Positions 24,679 to 31,860 of a stretch of DNA of 49,615 bases are shown one piece after another; position 1 is the stretch's first letter, and every line of letters begins with the position of its first letter. The notes under the pieces were generated by a model. That model made no database searches. It was not told where the DNA came from and worked only from the letters and a program-made list of their open reading frames with translations. The position numbers and the translations under genes were made by a program. The stretch spans positions 1-49,615 of the forward strand of contig NZ_LPZN01000034.1 of the NCBI RefSeq assembly GCF_001646655.1. Direction: 5' to 3'. This DNA comes from Rhodococcus gordoniae (GTDB lineage: Bacteria > Actinomycetota > Actinomycetes > Mycobacteriales > Mycobacteriaceae).

Positions 24679-24836
24679 CCCGTCGGCTTCTCACCGGGCA
24701 GGGTGGACACACGACGGAAGCCACGAGTGCGGCGGACGCCGCGCGTCGACGAGGCGTGGACGTGGTGATGCTCGACGATCACGGCATGGACGAGAGCGCG
24801 CGCGGCATCGAGTCGGGTGTGGTGTCGCAGGACTAG
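24675..24836 (+). CDS. Small coupled ORF, 53 aa, unknown
   Basis: GTG at 24675 overlaps the LuxR stop codon (GTGA), a classic translational-coupling arrangement. The frame has G/C-rich third positions and reads [19 protein letters not shown] before ending at TAG 24834-24836, ten bases before ynfA. No family is recognised; the [10 protein letters not shown] stretch is strand-like. It is too short for most gene finders, so it is listed with moderate confidence. Confidence 0.4.
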   Translation: MTRRLLTGQGGHTTEATSAADAARRRGVDVVMLDDHGMDESARGIESGVVSQD

Positions 24837-24846
24837 AGTTCCTCGT

Positions 24847-25176
24847 GTGACCGTGCTGAAGTCGTTGCTGCTGTTCGCCGTTGCAGCCCTGTTCGAGATC
24901 GGTGGTGCGTGGCTGGTGTGGCAGGGCGTGCGCGAGCACCGCGGCTGGATCTGGATGGGGATGGGCGTGATCGCGCTCGGCGCTTACGGTTTCGTCGCCA
25001 CGCTCCAGCCCGACGCGAACTTCGGGCGCATCCTCGCCGCGTACGGCGGTGTGTTCGTGGCCGGTTCGTTGGCGTGGGGCATGGTGATGGACGGCTTCCG
25101 GCCCGATCGATGGGATGTCGCGGGCGCGCTCGTCTGCCTCGTGGGCGTCGCCATCATCATGTATTCACCTCGGTGA
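24847..25176 (+). CDS. YnfA/UPF0060 family membrane protein
   Basis: A 109-residue protein with four membrane segments and the UPF0060 signature: [20 protein letters not shown] (about 14-33), [15 protein letters not shown] and [15 protein letters not shown]. The family resembles small multidrug resistance pumps in topology, but its substrate is not established in actinobacteria. GTG 24847 gives [10 protein letters not shown], directly at the first membrane segment. It is followed by a terminator shared with the convergent gene. Confidence 0.9.
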   Translation: MTVLKSLLLFAVAALFEIGGAWLVWQGVREHRGWIWMGMGVIALGAYGFVATLQPDANFGRILAAYGGVFVAGSLAWGMVMDGFRPDRWDVAGALVCLVGVAIIMYSPR

Positions 25177-25181
25177 CGAGG

Positions 25182-25206
25182 CATCCGGTGCGGGCGGCGC
25201 CGGATG
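25182..25206. terminator. Bidirectional hairpin between convergent genes
   Basis: A 10-bp stem with one G-U pair closes a 5-base loop (arms 25182-25191 and 25197-25206); two or three further pairs extend it outward. It lies in the 42-base space between the ynfA stop and the stop of the secreted-protein gene, so it can serve both transcripts. Confidence 0.7.
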
Positions 25207-25218
25207 TCTCTCCCGATG

Positions 25219-25671
25219 TCACGGCACTACGACGCCTCCGGTTGCGGGGGTCGAGTTGCACAGCGGTCCACTGCCGAGATTCACCGAGCCGAACACCGTG
25301 GCCACGACTTCACCCGGTCCGGTGTCGACCAGCGCCGACAGGTTCGGGTACGCACCGCCCAGATCGACGATGCCGGTACGGCCGGTGGTGCGATTGAGCC
25401 ATGCGACGCTGACCTGGCCTGCTGCCGGGACCGGCCACAGCGCTTCCCGCGTGGAGAACAACACGTGTCCGCCGGGAATACCGGCGTCCGGTCCGGGTTG
25501 CGCCGCGACCGAGGTCAACGACGCGAGGCTGCCCTGATTGATGCAGCCGATGGTGATCGCCGTGCCCAGCGGCTGAGGGGGTGCAGCGGTTGCCGCACCG
25601 GTGAATGCGATTGCGGCAGCGATGGGAGCCGCCAGGGCGAGAACTCGACGTGCACTTCGCAGTGCAGGCAT
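25219..25671 (-). CDS. Secreted protein of unknown function
   Basis: A 150-residue protein with a clear signal peptide: SARRVLALAAPIAAAIAF then TGAATA-APP, cleavage probably after residue 27-30. The mature part contains two cysteines (GCINQ and GPLCNS), likely a disulfide, and resembles a small beta-rich actinobacterial secreted protein (hypothetical). ATG 25671 has AGGAG spaced seven bases; the frame is open further upstream but without such features. No enzyme motif is seen. Confidence 0.75.
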   Translation of the reverse strand: MPALRSARRVLALAAPIAAAIAFTGAATAAPPQPLGTAITIGCINQGSLASLTSVAAQPGPDAGIPGGHVLFSTREALWPVPAAGQVSVAWLNRTTGRTGIVDLGGAYPNLSALVDTGPGEVVATVFGSVNLGSGPLCNSTPATGGVVVP

Positions 25672-25765
25672 GGTGCTGCTCCTCGGAAAAGGGACGTCAC
25701 GTCCGGGAGCCGACCGCGGCGAGGAATACCGCGGCGCGTCCCGCGCACCGATGACGAGCGTGAGT

Positions 25766-26539
25766 CTATCGAGACACCGAAGTTCCTGGAGCGGTTTCGG
25801 TCTCGATCCGGTACAGCCCGGAAGCATTGCGGCGCAATACCGCGTCGGCGAGGTCGTCGCCGAGCGCGTCCTCGACGAGGGTGATGTCGGTGTCCCGGAA
25901 CGGTCGTGGTGCCCGCGTCGACGGCAGGTCGGTGCCGAACACGAGGGCGGCGGGATTCGCCTCGGCAAGGGCCCGCAGCGCGTCGGCCACCGGGAAGTCG
26001 AGGCGCCCGAACCCCGTGGCCTTCACGTGGACACCACTGTCCACCAGGCGCAACAGTGACGGCAGGCCGTCCCGCGACAATCCCAGATGATCGATCGACA
26101 CCGCGGGTAGCGCCGCGATCGTCGAGTGCACATCGGCCAGATCGCGGGCATCGATGTACAACTCGGCGTGCCAGCCGACGAGGTCGTGGACCCGGCGGGC
26201 CAGCCGGTCGAGTTCGGAGAGGGTCGCCGACCCGCCGCGGCGGACGTTGAATCGCACCGCCCGCACGCCCGCCGCGTCGAGCCGCACGATCTCGTGGTCC
26301 GAAGCGGTGACCGGCAGATGCACGACACCCACGAAGGACGGACCGAGCCGGTCGAGCGCGTCGAGGAGGTAACTGTGATCGAAGGCCTGGAACGACGCCG
26401 ACACCACCGCTCCTCCGGTGACCCCGAGATGCGCGACCCGCGCGAGATAGTCGTCGACGGTGAACGGTTCGGGTAGATACCCGTCGTTCTCGACGAGGGG
26501 GAAGCGCGGATCGATGATGTGCAGGTGCGCGTCGAACAT
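25766..26539 (-). CDS. Amidohydrolase-family (Amidohydro_2) metal-dependent hydrolase
   Basis: A 257-residue TIM-barrel hydrolase. MFDAHLHIIDPRFP gives the HxH metal motif at the N-terminus; VSIDHLGLS supplies the strand-6 His region and FGTDLPSTR the C-terminal Asp. This is the pattern of the 2-pyrone-4,6-dicarboxylate lactonase/aminocarboxymuconate decarboxylase group. The start is ATG 26539 (MFDAHLH); ATG 26587 would add 16 residues. It follows the WYL regulator gene on the same strand by 7-55 bases, so the two may be one operon. Confidence 0.85.
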   Translation of the reverse strand: MFDAHLHIIDPRFPLVENDGYLPEPFTVDDYLARVAHLGVTGGAVVSASFQAFDHSYLLDALDRLGPSFVGVVHLPVTASDHEIVRLDAAGVRAVRFNVRRGGSATLSELDRLARRVHDLVGWHAELYIDARDLADVHSTIAALPAVSIDHLGLSRDGLPSLLRLVDSGVHVKATGFGRLDFPVADALRALAEANPAALVFGTDLPSTRAPRPFRDTDITLVEDALGDDLADAVLRRNASGLYRIETETAPGTSVSR

Positions 26540-26594
26540 CTCCTCACGATAGGAATCGCGCCGCAGCAGGGACAGCTTTCGGATCATCGGGAGT

Positions 26595-27578
26595 TCACGG
26601 ACGGCGACGATGCGCGGTATGGCGGCGGAGGAGCGACTCGGCCAGTCCTGCCACGAGGTCCCGTGCCTCGGGTGGCCCGACGATCTCGATGTGCTCGCCG
26701 AACTGCAGCAGTTGCCGCACACCGTCGATCGAGTCGTAGGCCACCGTGATCCGCGAGACGTCCGGTCGCGGCCCTGCGGTGCTCCCGCGCAGGCGGGCAC
26801 CGAGGATGCGCCGCGCGAGGTCGAGACGGCTCGTCGCGAGATCGGCGGTGACGACGACGTCCTCGCGTCGTTCGAGCGCGTCGCCGAGTTCGCGTGCCAG
26901 GGCGGGCAGGGTCCGGCCGGGGGACAGGAGGCGCGGCCGGTCGAGCACTTTCCACGCCCTGAGGCGGGTGAGTGCGAACAGTCGTGGTCGCCCCTGATCG
27001 TCGGCCACGAGATACCAACGGCCGGCGCGGGAGAGCACACCGTACGGATCGACGACGATCTCGCGTTCGTCGCGGTGCCCGCTCGAGCGGTAGGTGATCG
27101 CGAGTCGCCGTCCGCGTCGCAGGTCGCGGGTGAGCGCAGCGACGTCGGCCCGGTCCTCGGCGGCGAACCATCCCCGGTTGTCGACGGTGACCACCTCGGT
27201 CAGCGGCAGCAGGTCGTTCTCGCGTGCGCTGGACGGCGTGCGCCGGCCGCGCGCGGTGAGCTTGTTGACGGCGTCGCGTGCGGTGGCGTCGACACCGAGT
27301 TGCCGGGCCCGGCCCATGTCGAGACCCAGGGCGCGCAGGACGTCCACCTCGGACGCGGTGAGCCGGTTCAGGTCGGTCTGCCGACCGGGGAGCATCACGA
27401 TGCCGCCGTACCTACCGCGTTCGGCGACCACCGGAAGATCCGCAGCAGCAAGCGTTTCCACATCGCGCAACACGGTGCGCCCGGAGACGCCGAATTCCTC
27501 CGCGAGTTCGGCGGCCGTGACCCGTCTGCGGGCCTGCAGGACGACCAGCATGCTCAGCAACCGCTGCGGCCGGTTCAC
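26595..27578 (-). CDS. WYL-domain transcriptional regulator (YafY/DeoR-like HTH)
   Basis: A 327-residue regulator. Residues 2-58 are an HTH_11-type DNA-binding domain: RPQRLLSMLVVLQARRRVTA, with ELAEEFGVSGRTVLRDVETL. Residues 140-240 form the WYL domain (DPYGVLSRAGRWYLVADDQG), thought to sense nucleic acid or a nucleotide ligand. A C-terminal WCX-type extension follows. GTG 27578 has AAAGGAG nine bases upstream. It is divergent from the VOC gene across 99 bases, which it may control. Confidence 0.9.
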   Translation of the reverse strand: MNRPQRLLSMLVVLQARRRVTAAELAEEFGVSGRTVLRDVETLAAADLPVVAERGRYGGIVMLPGRQTDLNRLTASEVDVLRALGLDMGRARQLGVDATARDAVNKLTARGRRTPSSARENDLLPLTEVVTVDNRGWFAAEDRADVAALTRDLRRGRRLAITYRSSGHRDEREIVVDPYGVLSRAGRWYLVADDQGRPRLFALTRLRAWKVLDRPRLLSPGRTLPALARELGDALERREDVVVTADLATSRLDLARRILGARLRGSTAGPRPDVSRITVAYDSIDGVRQLLQFGEHIEIVGPPEARDLVAGLAESLLRRHTAHRRRP

Positions 27579-27677
27579 GGACTGTTCGCTCTCCTTTCGA
27601 AAACACGACAGGAACTGTCGGGTTTCGGTGCCACGGTAGTCCCCGAAGCCTTCACCGCCTACCGGAAGGAGATGTCG

Positions 27678-28049
27678 ATGACCGTGTCGTCGCCCAACCT
27701 GTTCCTGATCTACGTGACCGACGTCGAACGCGCGACCCGCTTCTACAGCGACCTGTTCGGCATGACCCCGCAGATGACGACCCCGCGCTACGTCTGCTTC
27801 GAAGTGGCGCCGGGAGTGCTGTTCGCACTGTGGTCGGGTCGCGCCGAGACCGCGGATGCGAATGCGCCGCGGTTCTCGGAGGTGGGCCTGATGGTGCCGG
27901 GCTCGGCCGCCGCCGTCGACGCGATCCACGACGAGTGGGCCGGCAAGGGGGTGACGGTCGTGGAGGCACCTCACGACGAGGTGTTCGGGCGGACATTCGT
28001 GGTGTCGGACCCGGACGGCAACCTCATCCGCGTCTCCCCGCTGGACTGA
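27678..28049 (+). CDS. VOC-family (glyoxalase/bleomycin-resistance fold) protein
   Basis: A 123-residue protein with the paired beta-alpha-beta-beta-beta pattern: LFLIYVTDVERATRFYSDLF at the start and GRTFVVSDPDGNLIRVSPLD at the end. Such proteins bind a metal and small substrate; some confer resistance to glycopeptide-like drugs or act in glyoxal metabolism. ATG 27678 was preferred over ATG 27672 because AAGGAG (27666-27671) is then at a proper distance. It is divergent from the WYL regulator, a common arrangement for such pairs. Confidence 0.88.
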   Translation: MTVSSPNLFLIYVTDVERATRFYSDLFGMTPQMTTPRYVCFEVAPGVLFALWSGRAETADANAPRFSEVGLMVPGSAAAVDAIHDEWAGKGVTVVEAPHDEVFGRTFVVSDPDGNLIRVSPLD

Positions 28050-28068
28050 GCCCGCTCGACCGGCCGAT

Positions 28069-28884
28069 CTACGACGCCTCGCGCATCGTGAGCCCGCCGA
28101 GTTCGACCGTGTACGTCTGCGACGCCTCGTCCCACCACACGGAGTAGGTGGTGGGGTACAGACCCGCGCGCTGGTAGGCCTCGGGCTGGGGAAGGGGCTC
28201 GTGGATCGCAGGCCGGGACGCGAGCCACTCCCGGCTCATCATGGGCTCGATGAACGCCTGCCGGCCGTCCCACGAGCCGTAGAGCACCGTCTCGGTGAAG
28301 TGGTGTTCCGCAGCGGAATCGTGCCCGGTCTCGGTGGTGTCCACCCAGTGCAGTCCCATACCTGCGACCGTCGAGGTCAGCGGATCCCCGGACGGTGCGT
28401 ACCCCTTCGGGAGGTAGCGCGGGTCGGGCACGCGGGCAGCAGCGGGGACGTAACCGGGGGCGAAGGGATGGATCGACTCCACCGTCGGCCTGTCCAGCAG
28501 ATAGAAGTGGACATCGAAATGCGGGACGTCGAAGCCGTGCTGGGGGTCGTGGCCGTGCGAGTTCCAGTCGATCGTGACGTGGTCGAAGGCCGTGGCGGCC
28601 GCCTCCTCGGGCAGGCCGAGCACGTAGGCCTCGGTGACCGGCAGCAGAGAGCTGGGCAGGTCGTCGAGTGCGGCCGCGTCGAGTCGGACCCCGATGGCGG
28701 CCGGCGTGCCCTCCTCGTCGACGGTGACGTACGTGCGGGCGTTGCCCGCGCCGACCGGATGGGCCGGACCTTCGACGAGACCGGAGACGCCTCCGGCCCC
28801 TGCGGGGGCGGGAGTGACGAACAATCCGAGGACCACCGCCGAGACGATCACGGCGAGGTGTGAGGCACGAGGCCGAATGTCCAT
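28069..28884 (-). CDS. Secreted DUF5602-like (TTHB210-type) protein
   Basis: A 271-residue exported protein. Residues 1-30 are a signal peptide ending AGAGG. The mature part includes FDHVTIDWNSHGHDPQHGFD and VPHFDVHFYLLDRP, histidine-rich runs typical of DUF5602/TTHB210-like domains, which suggests metal binding. A later HWVDTTETGHD and EPMMSREWL stretch is also characteristic. ATG 28884 has GAGGA nine bases upstream. It converges on the VOC gene with 19 bases between stops. Function unknown. Confidence 0.75.
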   Translation of the reverse strand: MDIRPRASHLAVIVSAVVLGLFVTPAPAGAGGVSGLVEGPAHPVGAGNARTYVTVDEEGTPAAIGVRLDAAALDDLPSSLLPVTEAYVLGLPEEAAATAFDHVTIDWNSHGHDPQHGFDVPHFDVHFYLLDRPTVESIHPFAPGYVPAAARVPDPRYLPKGYAPSGDPLTSTVAGMGLHWVDTTETGHDSAAEHHFTETVLYGSWDGRQAFIEPMMSREWLASRPAIHEPLPQPEAYQRAGLYPTTYSVWWDEASQTYTVELGGLTMREAS

Positions 28885-29031
28885 GCGGGGTCCTCGATTT
28901 CCGTCTCCAGCGGCATCGTTCTGGATGCTAACCGTCGTGCGGACGGCGGAGGACGGACTAGATCGAACCGTGATGCGGGGGCTTCGGGCGGTCGGCGGTG
29001 ATCCCGGAAGGTCGCGAACCCGGCGGTGCCC

Positions 29032-29106
29032 GATGCTCGGGACCCGGGTGGTGTCGGATGCTCGGGACCCGAGTGGTGCCCGATGCTCGGGACCTGGGTG
29101 GTGTCG
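29032..29106. repeat. Three tandem 25-bp repeats next to tRNA-Arg
   Basis: Three head-to-tail units at 29032-29056, 29057-29081 and 29082-29106 share GATGCTCGGGACC-GGGTGGTG with one to four differences, mainly in the last three bases. A fourth unit begins with GATGGTG and runs into the tRNA 3' end. The junction of some units forms CCCGATGCTCGGG, a 5-bp stem with a 3-base loop, so the tRNA transcript may end in a series of small hairpins. Confidence 0.75.
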
Positions 29107-29108
29107 GA

Positions 29109-29184
29109 TGGTGCCCCCGGCAGGATTCGAACCTGCGACACCCGCTTTAGGAGAGCGGTGCTCTATCCCCTGAGCTACGGAGGC
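29109..29184 (-). tRNA. tRNA-Arg (anticodon CCT)
   Basis: On the minus strand the molecule runs from GCCTCCG (29184) to CGGGGGC, discriminator A and an encoded CCA (29109). The D arm contains AGCTCAGGGGATAGAGC, the anticodon stem-loop is CCGCT-CTCCTAA-AGCGG with anticodon CCT reading AGG codons, and the T loop is GGTTCGAATCC. All four stems pair. A -10-like TACACT lies 36-41 bases upstream of the 5' end (29220-29225). Confidence 0.97.
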
Positions 29185-29315
29185 GTCCGGCCGGGCGGAG
29201 CCGACCTTTGCGCGTTGTGAGTGTAGCCGCCGGGCCGCTGCCGTAACCAAGCGCCCGCTCCCGGGCCTCGCCGGAGGGAGCATACGACCTGCAGGTTCCC
29301 GCCGATTGAGATCAA

Positions 29316-29358
29316 GGAAAGGTAACTCTGGCCTTTCCCTATATCGTTTTGTTACCTT
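29316..29358 (+). promoter_or_regulatory. Nested inverted repeats ahead of M23 peptidase gene
   Basis: GGAAAGG (29316-29322) can pair with CCTTTCC (29332-29338), while the overlapping AAGGTAAC (29319-29326) can pair with GTTACCTT (29351-29358). The two pairings exclude each other. The GTTAC/GTAAC elements also resemble MtrA-type recognition elements reported before cell-wall hydrolase genes. TATATC at 29340-29345 may be a -10. Either operator or RNA use is an inference. Confidence 0.4.
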
Positions 29359-29419
29359 GGGTCGCCAGGAACGGCCGGGGGATACCCGGTCGAAGTCGGG
29401 ACGAAACAAGGGACACACT

Positions 29420-30235
29420 GTGGGACGCCATCAGCGCACACGCGAAGACGTAGCATTCGACCTCGAACCGATTCGCGTGCCGTCCTCCGGCAAGGGTCGC
29501 CACCGTGTCGAGCCCACCGGGACGTCCGCGCCGGTCAAGGCCGCCACCGTCGCCGCAGCCACGGGTGCATTCTTCGCCGTGGGCTCGCAGATCGGCGCCG
29601 GCACCGCCGCCGCGCATCCCGGCCACGACCACGTCCAGGCCGAGGCTCCCGCTCTTCCCTTCGAGCTTCCTGCGGGTCTGCTGCCCGAGGGTGTCGAGAT
29701 CCCGGCGATTCCCGGTGTCACCACCCCGGCCGAGCAGGGTGCGCCCGAGCTCCCCGCCGAGGTCACCGATTTCCTCGATCAGTTCTCGGGTCCCGGCTGG
29801 CTCGACCAGCTCAACCCGGCTGCGCCTTCCGCTGTCCAGCCCGTCTCCGGCACCCTCACCTCCGACTGGGGTCCGCGCTGGGGTACGCACCACGGCGGCA
29901 TCGACATCGCGGCGCCGATCGGCACGCCCATCAAGTCCGCCGCCGACGGCACGGTTCTCGACGCCGGGCCGGCTTCCGGCTTCGGCCAGTGGGTTCGCGT
30001 CCTCAACGACGACGGCACCACCGCCGTCTACGGTCACGTGAGCACCTACCAGGTTTCCGCCGGGCAGCGGGTCAACGCCGGCCAGCAGATCGCGACCGTC
30101 GGCAACGAGGGCTGGTCCACCGGCCCGCACCTGCACTTCGAGGTGTGGGACACCGCCGGCACCAAGATCAACCCCAATGCGTGGCTGAGCGATCGCGGTG
30201 TGGTCACCGACTGGGGCGGATACCGCGCCGTCTGA
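29420..30235 (+). CDS. Secreted M23-family (LytM) metallopeptidase
   Basis: A 271-residue cell-wall hydrolase-like protein. A long signal region (hydrophobic core about 42-64, TVAAATGAFFAVGSQIG) is followed by a Pro-rich linker (70-140). The catalytic LytM domain (145-255) has zinc ligands H158 and D162 in HHGGID, H206 in YGHVS, and HLH at 237-239 in GPHLHFEVW, so all catalytic residues are present. It should cut peptidoglycan peptide bridges. GTG 29420 follows AAGGGA. The leader contains the inverted repeats described at 29316. Confidence 0.92.
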   Translation: MGRHQRTREDVAFDLEPIRVPSSGKGRHRVEPTGTSAPVKAATVAAATGAFFAVGSQIGAGTAAAHPGHDHVQAEAPALPFELPAGLLPEGVEIPAIPGVTTPAEQGAPELPAEVTDFLDQFSGPGWLDQLNPAAPSAVQPVSGTLTSDWGPRWGTHHGGIDIAAPIGTPIKSAADGTVLDAGPASGFGQWVRVLNDDGTTAVYGHVSTYQVSAGQRVNAGQQIATVGNEGWSTGPHLHFEVWDTAGTKINPNAWLSDRGVVTDWGGYRAV

Positions 30236-30241
30236 TCTCAC

Positions 30242-30262
30242 CGGGTCGTCCGATCCGACCCG
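30242..30262 (+). terminator. Short hairpin after M23 peptidase gene
   Basis: CGGGTCG and CGACCCG form a perfect 7-bp stem with a 7-base loop, starting six bases after the stop codon. It overlaps the first of two 25-bp tandem repeats. Confidence 0.45.
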
Positions 30263-30294
30263 ACGGCGAGTCGTCCGATCCCACCCGACCGAGA
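30245..30294. repeat. Two tandem 25-bp repeats
   Basis: Units at 30245-30269 and 30270-30294 both start GTCGTCCGATCC and differ at three positions. The unit length equals that of the repeat beside the tRNA at 29032, but the sequence is different. It fills the space between the M23 peptidase and GCS2 genes. Confidence 0.7.
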
Positions 30295-30345
30295 GTCGCG
30301 CGCTAGGCTTGGCTCGACCGACTGCACGCCGACCCGGGGGTTCCA

Positions 30346-31854
30346 TTGGGAGCTGAGATATCTGCTCGTTCGTTCACCGGGGAAGACCGGCGGATGTTCC
30401 GCAGCAAGGTTCGCGACTGCATGAAGGCGCTCGAGCGGATGCTCAGGGAGGACGTCTTCGTCGATGTGCACTCGTCGCCCGAACCTCATCTCGGCATGGA
30501 GATCGAGTTCAACCTCGTCCGCGACGACATGTCGCCCGCGATGTCGAACCTCGAGGTACTGCAGGCGATCGACGACCATGCGGTCTTCCAGACCGAACTC
30601 GGCCAGTTCAACGTCGAGATGAACGTCGAACCGCGGCGCCTCACCGGCGACGAACCGTTCGAACTCGAGGATTCGCTGCGTTCGTCGCTGCGCCGTGCCG
30701 ACGATCGGATGCACCGGCACGACGCGCAGTTGGTGATGATCGGCATGCTGCCGACGCTCGAACTCGACGATCTCGAACTGGGTCGCATCACTGCCAATCC
30801 CCGCTACGAAGCGCTCAACGACCAGATTTTCGCGGCACGCGGTGAGGACATCGAACTCGATCTCGACGGTGTGCCCCTCCCCGGCAGCGACGTCGTGGAA
30901 ACCCTTCGCGCGGATATGAACTCGGTGGTTCCCGAAGCCGCCTGCACGTCCTTGCAGTTGCATCTGCGGGTCGCGCCGGAGGATTTCGCGACCCATTGGA
31001 ACGCTGCCCAGTGCCTGGCGGGAGCCCAGGTCGCGCTCGCGGCGAACTCACCCTTCCTCGCCGGTAAGGCGCTGTGGCACGAAAGTCGGATCCCGCTGTT
31101 CGCGCAGGCCACCGATACACGTCCGCTCGAACTGCGGAATCAGGGTGTCCGTCCCCGGGTGTGGTTCGGCGAGCGGTGGATCGACTCCGCCCTCGACCTG
31201 TTCGAGGAGAATTCCCGCTACTTCACGGCGCTCCTTCCGGAGATCTCGGACGTCGATCCGATGGCCGAACTCGACGCCGGCCGGGTTCCCGAGCTGCGCG
31301 AACTGCAGATGCACAACGGCACCATCTACCGGTGGAACCGCCCCGTCTACGACATCAGCGACGGCCATCCACACCTGCGTGTCGAGAACCGTGTGCTCCC
31401 GGCGGGTCCGACCGTTCTCGACACGATGGCCAATGCCGCCTTCTACTACGGGACGCTGCGCGCTCTGGCCGACGCCGACGAGCCGCTCTGGCGCGACCTC
31501 AGCTTCGACGCCGCGGAACGCAATCTCGTCCTGGGCGCGAAGTTCGGGCTCGACGCGAAGCTGTACTGGCCGCGGACCGGATGGGTCGGCGCCGACGAAC
31601 TCGTTCTGCGGTGCCTGTTGCCGCTCGCGCACAAGGGTCTCGACGCCTACGGGTTGTCGGCGGCGGTCCGGGATCGTTACCTCGGGATCGTCGAACGGCG
31701 CGCCTCGAGTCGGCAGACCGGTGCGGCATGGCAACGCCGACAGGTGGCCCGGCGTGAAGCCGCCGGTGAGGATCGGCGCGTGGCGCTCCTGGGGATGATG
31801 CAGGACTACGTGCAGAACATGCGGACCGGCACGCCCGTTCACGAGTGGGAGTGA
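30346..31854 (+). CDS. Glutamate-cysteine ligase-like protein, GCS2 family
   Basis: A 502-residue ATP-grasp-like ligase of the GCS2 family. HLGMEIEFNLV (about 48-58) provides the N-terminal Glu residues for Mg-ATP, and QTELGQFNVEMNVEP, LQLHLRVAP and VENRVLPAGPTVLDTMANAA are further family motifs. GCS2 proteins join the gamma-carboxyl of glutamate to cysteine or another amine. In mycothiol-producing actinobacteria the true substrate is often uncertain, so a role in ergothioneine or another gamma-glutamyl product is possible. TTG 30346 is the start next to GGGGG; the N-terminus is otherwise complete. Confidence 0.82.
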   Translation: MGAEISARSFTGEDRRMFRSKVRDCMKALERMLREDVFVDVHSSPEPHLGMEIEFNLVRDDMSPAMSNLEVLQAIDDHAVFQTELGQFNVEMNVEPRRLTGDEPFELEDSLRSSLRRADDRMHRHDAQLVMIGMLPTLELDDLELGRITANPRYEALNDQIFAARGEDIELDLDGVPLPGSDVVETLRADMNSVVPEAACTSLQLHLRVAPEDFATHWNAAQCLAGAQVALAANSPFLAGKALWHESRIPLFAQATDTRPLELRNQGVRPRVWFGERWIDSALDLFEENSRYFTALLPEISDVDPMAELDAGRVPELRELQMHNGTIYRWNRPVYDISDGHPHLRVENRVLPAGPTVLDTMANAAFYYGTLRALADADEPLWRDLSFDAAERNLVLGAKFGLDAKLYWPRTGWVGADELVLRCLLPLAHKGLDAYGLSAAVRDRYLGIVERRASSRQTGAAWQRRQVARREAAGEDRRVALLGMMQDYVQNMRTGTPVHEWE

Positions 31855-31860
31855 CATTCC

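Noticed and set aside
29375-29419. c-di-AMP (ydaO-type) riboswitch before the M23 peptidase
   Set aside because: Such riboswitches do precede cell-wall hydrolase genes in actinobacteria, but this leader is too short and lacks the conserved core I know.
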